This document shows positions 6,197 to 9,549 of a stretch of DNA of 9,549 nucleotides, in pieces. The position numbers were made by a program, and so were the translations under genes. This DNA is from an uncultured Opitutaceae bacterium (GTDB lineage Bacteria; Verrucomicrobiota; Verrucomicrobiia; Opitutales; Opitutaceae). The stretch covers positions 1-9,549 of the forward strand of contig CAISJA010000048.1 in the NCBI GenBank assembly GCA_903885525.1, in the 5' to 3' direction. A model generated the notes under the pieces. It was not told the DNA's origin. It did no database searches and saw only the letters and a list, made by a program, of their open reading frames with translations. Every line of letters begins with the position of its first letter. Position 1 is the first letter of the stretch.

Positions 6197-9100
6197 ATGA
6201 AGGCCCTTTCCCGGCGCCCCGTCCACGCCGCCCTCCTCCTCCTCAGCCTCGCGCTCCCCGCCGCTCTCGCCGCCCCCCCGGCTTGGTGGACCACCCAGGG
6301 CGTCATCGCGAAAGACGCCTCCGGCAATCCGCTTCCGGCCAACGACTATGCCGCCGCCAACCTCGGCCAGGCCAAAAACCTCGCCGCCAAGGCCGCCGCC
6401 GAGATGGACGCCCGGTTCCCCGGCGGTTCAGGCGGCCCCATCTCCGCCCTCGTCGCCTCATGGCGGAGCCCCGCCCCCGCCGGCGTCACCCGCAACGACT
6501 ACGCCGCGCTCAACCTCGGCCAGGCCAAGGCCCTGGCCAAATATTTCTACGACCGCCTCGCCACCGCCGGCTACACCCTCCCCAACGGCCAGACCTATCC
6601 CTGGACCGGCTCGGCCACCCCGCCCAACGACTACGCCGCCGCCAACCTCGGCCAGCTCAAAAACCTCTTCGCCTTCAACCCCTCCTTCTGGGACCCCAAC
6701 GGCACGCTCACCGCCTGGATGCAGGCCAACAACCTCACCAGTCTAAACGCCGACACCAGCGGCAACGGCCTCGCCAATATCGCCAAATACAATCTGGGCA
6801 AAGCCCCCGGCGCCCCCATCGGTGGCCAGGGCATGCTGGGCCCCGTGCTCCCCCCGGGCTGGCCCAACCAAAGCGGCACCACCGCCTACGCCGTCGGCGC
6901 CACCGTCGGCGCCCTCCAAGTCGATAAAAACGGCGCCGCCACCTACTCGGTCGCCCTCTGGACCACCCCGGGCAGCTCCGGCATGGAGCCGAAACTCTCC
7001 CTCAACTACTCCAGCCAGGCCGGCGCCGGCGCCCTCGGCTACGGCTGGTCGCTCAGCGGCGCCTCGGCCATCACCCGCGGCCCGCAGACGCTCGCCGTGG
7101 ATGGCCAGATCGTCGGCCTCAGCTACACCGCCACCGACCGCTTTTACCTCGACGGCCAGCGCCTGATCCTGGTCAGCACCGATGGCAAGCCCTACGGTGC
7201 CGACGGCGCCGAGTACCGCACCGAAATCGACTCCATCTCCCGGATCATCTCCCACGGACAGGCCGGCAGCGGCCCCGCCTACTTCACCGTCGAAACCAAG
7301 GCCGGCCTCATCCTCCAACTCGGCCGCACCACCGACTCCGCCCTCCCCGCCAACGACGCCGCCGGCCACCCCCGCGCCGAAATCTCCACCTGGGCCGTCA
7401 ACCGCATCGCCGACACCGCCGGCAATTACATGGACTATGTCTATTTCGCCGACCCCGCCAACGGCGAGCAGCGCCTCACCCGCATCAACTACACCGGCAA
7501 CACCACCGCCAACACCGCCCCCTACGCCTCCCTCCGCCTCGCCTACGAAGCCCGCGCCGACACCTTTTTCGGCTATGCCGCCGGCTCCAAAATCTCCCGC
7601 AACCAGCGCCTCAAGACCCTCACCAGCTATTACGGCGAGAGCCCCGCCCGCACCTACACCCTCGACTACCTCGAACGCCCCAACACCGGCCGCACCATCC
7701 TCACCGGCCTCCACGAAACCGGCTCTGACAACCAGTCCTACCCCCCGCTCACCTTCGACTACGAGACGGTCAACGCCGGCTTTGACGACAAATCAGCCAC
7801 CAAGACGGCTTGGGACCCACCGGTGGCTCTGGCCCGGGTGCTCTCCGGCAGCAACCCCAGTTCCTTGGATTATCCACGCGGCACCGGCTTCATCGACCTG
7901 GATGGCGACGGCCGGCCCGATTTTGTCCAGTATCATGGCTATCCGGTTTCCTACGGCGGCAGCGGTCCTCTCCCCGGCAGCGGCACCGGGCTCACCGGCG
8001 CCTACTATAACGGCACCTCCTTCGCCGGCACCGCCGCCACCACCAAAGTCGATGCGACAGTAAACATTGACTGGTCACACGGCTATCACGGCGGGAGCAT
8101 TAACATCCCCCCCAACGTCATATTCTGCGCCCGCTGGTCCGGTCAGGTCCAGCCCCGCTTCTCGGAGACCTACACCTTCTTCACCAACAGCGATGGCAGC
8201 GTACGACTCTGGGTTAATGGCACGCTCCTGGTAGACAACTGGAATGATCACACCGCGACGGAGGATTCCGCCACCATCACCCTCGTGGCTGGCCAGACTT
8301 ACGACATCGTCATGGAATATTGTAAGAACGTCGCCACCAGGTATCCAGTGGCGACCCTCGCTTGGCAGTCTCCCAGCCAGGCCAAGCAAATCATCCCCGC
8401 TCCCCAGCTGTATCCCACGCCGGCCGGCGTCGCGCCTGGCACTGGCACGGGGTTGCGCGGCAATTACTACGCCACGCAAAACCTGACCGGCGCTCCCGTC
8501 CTCACTCCGGTCGATTCCTCCATCAACTTCAATTGGGGCAACGGGTCGCCCAACCCCGCCCTGCCAGCCGACCACTTCTCCGTCAGGTGGAACGGTCAGG
8601 TCCAGCCCCGCTATTCCGGCACCACCACTTTCACCACCACCACCGACGACGGGGTCCGGCTCTGGGTCAACGGTGCACTCCTCATCGACCACTGGGGCGA
8701 CCAGTCGGCCACCTCCTACACCGCCACCATCGCCCTCACCGCCGGCCAAGTTTATGATCTCCGGATGGAGTATTTTGAAGATATCGGAGCCGCCGCTGCA
8801 ACCCTCTCCTGGCAGCCGCCCGACCAGCCGCTCGAGATTGTTCCCTCTACCCAGCTCTACCCGGCTCAACCCGACCAGGCGCAAAATCCAAGCCAGTCCG
8901 GAGGATTGCTCGGCAGCTACTACTACAACGGTGTTTTGAATCTGAGCGGCACCCCCTCTTTATCGCGTATCGACCCCATCGTCGATATCGACTGGTCGCA
9001 GTATCACTTTGCCCCAGGCAGCACTTGGGCTCCGCCCAATAACTTCAGTGTCAGCTGGGTGGGTCAGGTCGTGCCGCGTTACTCGGAGACCTACACTTTC

Positions 9101-9549
9101 ATCACCACCAGCGACGGAGGCGTGCGGCTTTGGGTCAATGGGAAGCGCCTGGTAGACAACTGGAATGACCATCCCCAAACGGAGGACTCCGGCACCATCA
9201 CCCTCGTGGCCGGCCAGCCTTACGACATCAAGATGGAGTACTTCGAAAGGGCCACTTCTTCCCTCTCGGCGGTGGCAATTCTGCGGTGGCAGAGCGCCAG
9301 CCAGGTCAGGGAAATCATTCCCGCCTCCCAACTGTATCCCTCCAGCGGCTCCGGCGGCAGCAGTTCCGGCGGTTCCAGCTCCGGTGGCGGCAGCGGTTCC
9401 GGCACCGGACTGACCGGCACCTATTTCAGCAACAATTCCCTCTCCGGCAGCCCTACCCTTACCCGCACCGACGTCTCGGTGAACTTCGAGTGGGGCGGTT
9501 CGCCCGATGCCTCCCTGCCGAGCGACCAGTTTTCCGTCCGCTGGACCGG
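6197..9549 (+). CDS. Secreted SpvB/Rhs-family protein with NDYA repeats and PA14 domains (C-terminus outside the window)
   Basis: An uninterrupted frame of 1117 codons runs from the ATG at 6197 past the window end. The signal peptide is MKALSRRPVHAALLLLSLAL plus PAALA, with cleavage expected after residue 25. Domains in order are: three NDYAxxNLGQxK repeats (49, 100, 144); a degenerate DxDxDG-like motif (DTSGNGLANIAKYNLG, 186-201); an SpvB/Rhs N-terminal region (about 228-525) with the hallmark PKLSLNYSSQAGAGALGYGW, ITRGPQ, DRFYLDGQRLI and YFTVETKAG; and a VCBS/FG-GAP motif FIDLDGDGRPDF (565-576). PA14 domains start at about 598, 752, 903 and 1071, the last cut by the window edge. PA14 often binds carbohydrate. 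SpvB/Rhs proteins of this type usually continue with more VCBS repeats and an Rhs shell that may end in a variable toxin; whether that holds here cannot be seen. It starts 25 nt after the fibre-like gene without a Shine-Dalgarno sequence. Function is inferred as a surface or secreted toxin/adhesin. Confidence 0.9.
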   Translation, partial: MKALSRRPVHAALLLLSLALPAALAAPPAWWTTQGVIAKDASGNPLPANDYAAANLGQAKNLAAKAAAEMDARFPGGSGGPISALVASWRSPAPAGVTRNDYAALNLGQAKALAKYFYDRLATAGYTLPNGQTYPWTGSATPPNDYAAANLGQLKNLFAFNPSFWDPNGTLTAWMQANNLTSLNADTSGNGLANIAKYNLGKAPGAPIGGQGMLGPVLPPGWPNQSGTTAYAVGATVGALQVDKNGAATYSVALWTTPGSSGMEPKLSLNYSSQAGAGALGYGWSLSGASAITRGPQTLAVDGQIVGLSYTATDRFYLDGQRLILVSTDGKPYGADGAEYRTEIDSISRIISHGQAGSGPAYFTVETKAGLILQLGRTTDSALPANDAAGHPRAEISTWAVNRIADTAGNYMDYVYFADPANGEQRLTRINYTGNTTANTAPYASLRLAYEARADTFFGYAAGSKISRNQRLKTLTSYYGESPARTYTLDYLERPNTGRTILTGLHETGSDNQSYPPLTFDYETVNAGFDDKSATKTAWDPPVALARVLSGSNPSSLDYPRGTGFIDLDGDGRPDFVQYHGYPVSYGGSGPLPGSGTGLTGAYYNGTSFAGTAATTKVDATVNIDWSHGYHGGSINIPPNVIFCARWSGQVQPRFSETYTFFTNSDGSVRLWVNGTLLVDNWNDHTATEDSATITLVAGQTYDIVMEYCKNVATRYPVATLAWQSPSQAKQIIPAPQLYPTPAGVAPGTGTGLRGNYYATQNLTGAPVLTPVDSSINFNWGNGSPNPALPADHFSVRWNGQVQPRYSGTTTFTTTTDDGVRLWVNGALLIDHWGDQSATSYTATIALTAGQVYDLRMEYFEDIGAAAATLSWQPPDQPLEIVPSTQLYPAQPDQAQNPSQSGGLLGSYYYNGVLNLSGTPSLSRIDPIVDIDWSQYHFAPGSTWAPPNNFSVSWVGQVVPRYSETYTFITTSDGGVRLWVNGKRLVDNWNDHPQTEDSGTITLVAGQPYDIKMEYFERATSSLSAVAILRWQSASQVREIIPASQLYPSSGSGGSSSGGSSSGGGSGSGTGLTGTYFSNNSLSGSPTLTRTDVSVNFEWGGSPDASLPSDQFSVRWT
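6341..6385 (+). repeat. NDYAxxNLGQxK repeat 1 of 3
   Basis: This encodes NDYAAANLGQAKNLA (residues 49-63). Copies follow at 6494-6538 (NDYAALNLGQAKALA, 100-114) and 6626-6670 (NDYAAANLGQLKNLF, 144-158), spaced 51 and 44 residues apart. Repeats 1 and 3 are also nearly identical in DNA. Each looks like an amphipathic helix after an Asn-Asp cap. I recall similar motifs in large secreted verrucomicrobial proteins but know no function for them. Confidence 0.88.
6494..6538 (+). repeat. NDYAxxNLGQxK repeat 2 of 3
   Basis: Residues 100-114 read NDYAALNLGQAKALA. The helix continues as KYFYDRLATAG, so the repeat unit probably includes about 25 helical residues followed by a Pro/Gly-rich loop before the next copy. 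Confidence 0.88.
6626..6670 (+). repeat. NDYAxxNLGQxK repeat 3 of 3
   Basis: Residues 144-158 read NDYAAANLGQLKNLF. The 27 bases from AACGACTA onward differ from repeat 1 by a single synonymous change (TAT/TAC), so the copies are recent or are kept alike by conversion. It is followed by the linker to the SpvB region. Confidence 0.88.
6881..7771 (+). other. SpvB/Rhs N-terminal region (protein domain)
   Basis: Residues about 229-525 of the large protein. The PGSSGMEPKLSLNYSSQ and GALGYGWSLSGASAITRG motifs are the signature of the SpvB/TcaC-type N-terminal region found in Rhs, Tc-toxin B-component and related wall-associated proteins. RFYLDGQRLIL, GAEYRTEIDSISRI and WAVNRIADTAGNYMDYVY continue the family pattern to LTFDYE at 518-523. 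In Tc toxins the equivalent region helps build the shell that encloses a C-terminal toxin. Confidence 0.85.
7880..7939 (+). other. VCBS/FG-GAP type calcium-binding motif (protein motif)
   Basis: Residues 562-581 contain DLDGDGRPD, the DxDxDG loop of integrin-like VCBS/FG-GAP repeats. SpvB/Rhs proteins normally carry several in series after the N-terminal region. Here only one is seen before the PA14 run begins about 17 residues later, so the beta-propeller may be interrupted or resume after the window. Confidence 0.75.
7988..8416 (+). repeat. PA14 domain 1 (type A)
   Basis: Residues about 598-740 run from GLTGAYYNG to IIPAPQLYP. The PA14 core is SETYTFFTNSDGSVRLWVNG, then LLVDNW, TLVAGQTYDIVMEY and LAWQSPS. 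Cys644 and Cys709 are the only cysteines in all 1117 visible residues. The IDWS strand and DNWNDH loop are shared with domain 3. Confidence 0.88.
8450..8863 (+). repeat. PA14 domain 2 (type B)
   Basis: Residues about 752-889 run from GLRGNYYAT to IVPSTQLYP. The core is TFTTTTDDGVRLWVNG, LLIDHW, LTAGQVYDLRMEYFE and LSWQPP. It differs from domains 1 and 3 by the insert NGSPNPALPADHFSVRW, which resembles GSPDASLPSDQFSVRW in domain 4. Confidence 0.88.
8903..9340 (+). repeat. PA14 domain 3 (type A)
   Basis: Residues about 903-1048 run from GLLGSYYYNG to IIPASQLYP. The core is TFITTSDGGVRLWVNG, LVDNWNDH, TLVAGQPYDIKMEYFE and LRWQSAS. Bases 9152-9241 match 8231-8320 of domain 1 at 75 of 90 positions by eye, much closer than to domain 2. 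Confidence 0.88.
9341..9406 (+). repeat. Gly/Ser-rich linker between PA14 domains 3 and 4
   Basis: Residues 1049-1070 are almost only Ser and Gly, encoded by imperfect TCC-GGC-GGT/AGC triplets. The earlier PA14 junctions have different linkers (PAGVAPGTGT, AQPDQAQNPSQ). The stretch should be flexible and is prone to length change by slippage. Confidence 0.85.
9407..9549 (+). repeat. PA14 domain 4 (type B, cut by window end)
   Basis: Residues 1071-1117, from GLTGTYFSNNSLSGSPTLTR to FSVRWT, are the first third of a PA14 domain. It shares the FxWG-GSP-xx-LPxDxFSVRW block with domain 2. The conserved DGxRLWVNG core would follow just beyond the window. Confidence 0.8.

Noticed and set aside
6743..7714. 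Minus-strand open frame of 323 codons opposite the SpvB/Rhs gene
   Set aside because: It is a Gly/Ala/Val-rich shadow of the SpvB-coding strand. The plus frame carries clear family motifs over the same bases.
6283..8063. Plus-strand frames rich in Pro/Arg or Pro/Ser/Thr within the SpvB/Rhs gene
   Set aside because: They are out of frame with the 6197 start and have the composition of shifted GC-rich codons, with no domain motifs. They do not indicate frameshifts, because the 6197 frame is open throughout.

Overview
The window looks like a chromosomal piece of a GC-rich bacterium, most likely Verrucomicrobiota (Opitutae/Opitutaceae-like). This rests on a PEP-CTERM sorting tail, the lack of Shine-Dalgarno sequences in front of the secreted-protein genes, strong C/G third-position bias, and a large secreted SpvB/Rhs protein with NDYAxxNLGQxK repeats of a kind I associate with that phylum. 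The taxonomic call is inference; there is no rRNA or other marker except a partial ClpX.

Layout. (1) 1-582, +: the C-terminal 193 residues of ClpX. (2) 590-1531, +: a secreted trypsin-fold serine protease with a complete His/Asp/Ser triad and a PEP-CTERM anchor, starting 7 nt after clpX. (3) 1532-1642: a short gap with two strong inverted repeats, the second overlapping the stop codon of the next gene. (4) 2710-1643, -: a complete M42-family metallo-aminopeptidase. (5) 2711-3225: a 515-nt intergenic region between divergent genes, with several small inverted repeats and only a weak promoter-like match. (6) 3226-6171, +: a 981-residue secreted protein made of phage-fibre-like beta repeats. (7) 6197-9549, +: an uninterrupted frame of 1117 codons running off the window end. 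It encodes a secreted protein with a signal peptide, three NDYAxxNLGQxK repeats, an SpvB/Rhs N-terminal region, one FG-GAP/VCBS-type calcium motif, and then a run of PA14 domains (three complete, a fourth cut by the window edge).

Genes 6 and 7 are separated by only 25 nt with no terminator and are probably co-transcribed. Together they would put a fibre-like protein and a giant SpvB/Rhs-PA14 protein outside the cytoplasm. A role in surface attachment, polysaccharide binding or contact-dependent antagonism is possible, but the C-terminal end that would decide it lies outside the window. The clpX/PEP-CTERM pair and the M42 gene look like a conserved backbone next to this accessory locus.

The most interesting material is the architecture of gene 7: PA14 modules sit right after the first VCBS motif of an SpvB/Rhs protein, in an alternating A-B-A-B pattern, and codon usage shifts there. 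Gene 6 is a mosaic in which lower-GC non-repetitive segments sit between near-identical GC-rich repeats.
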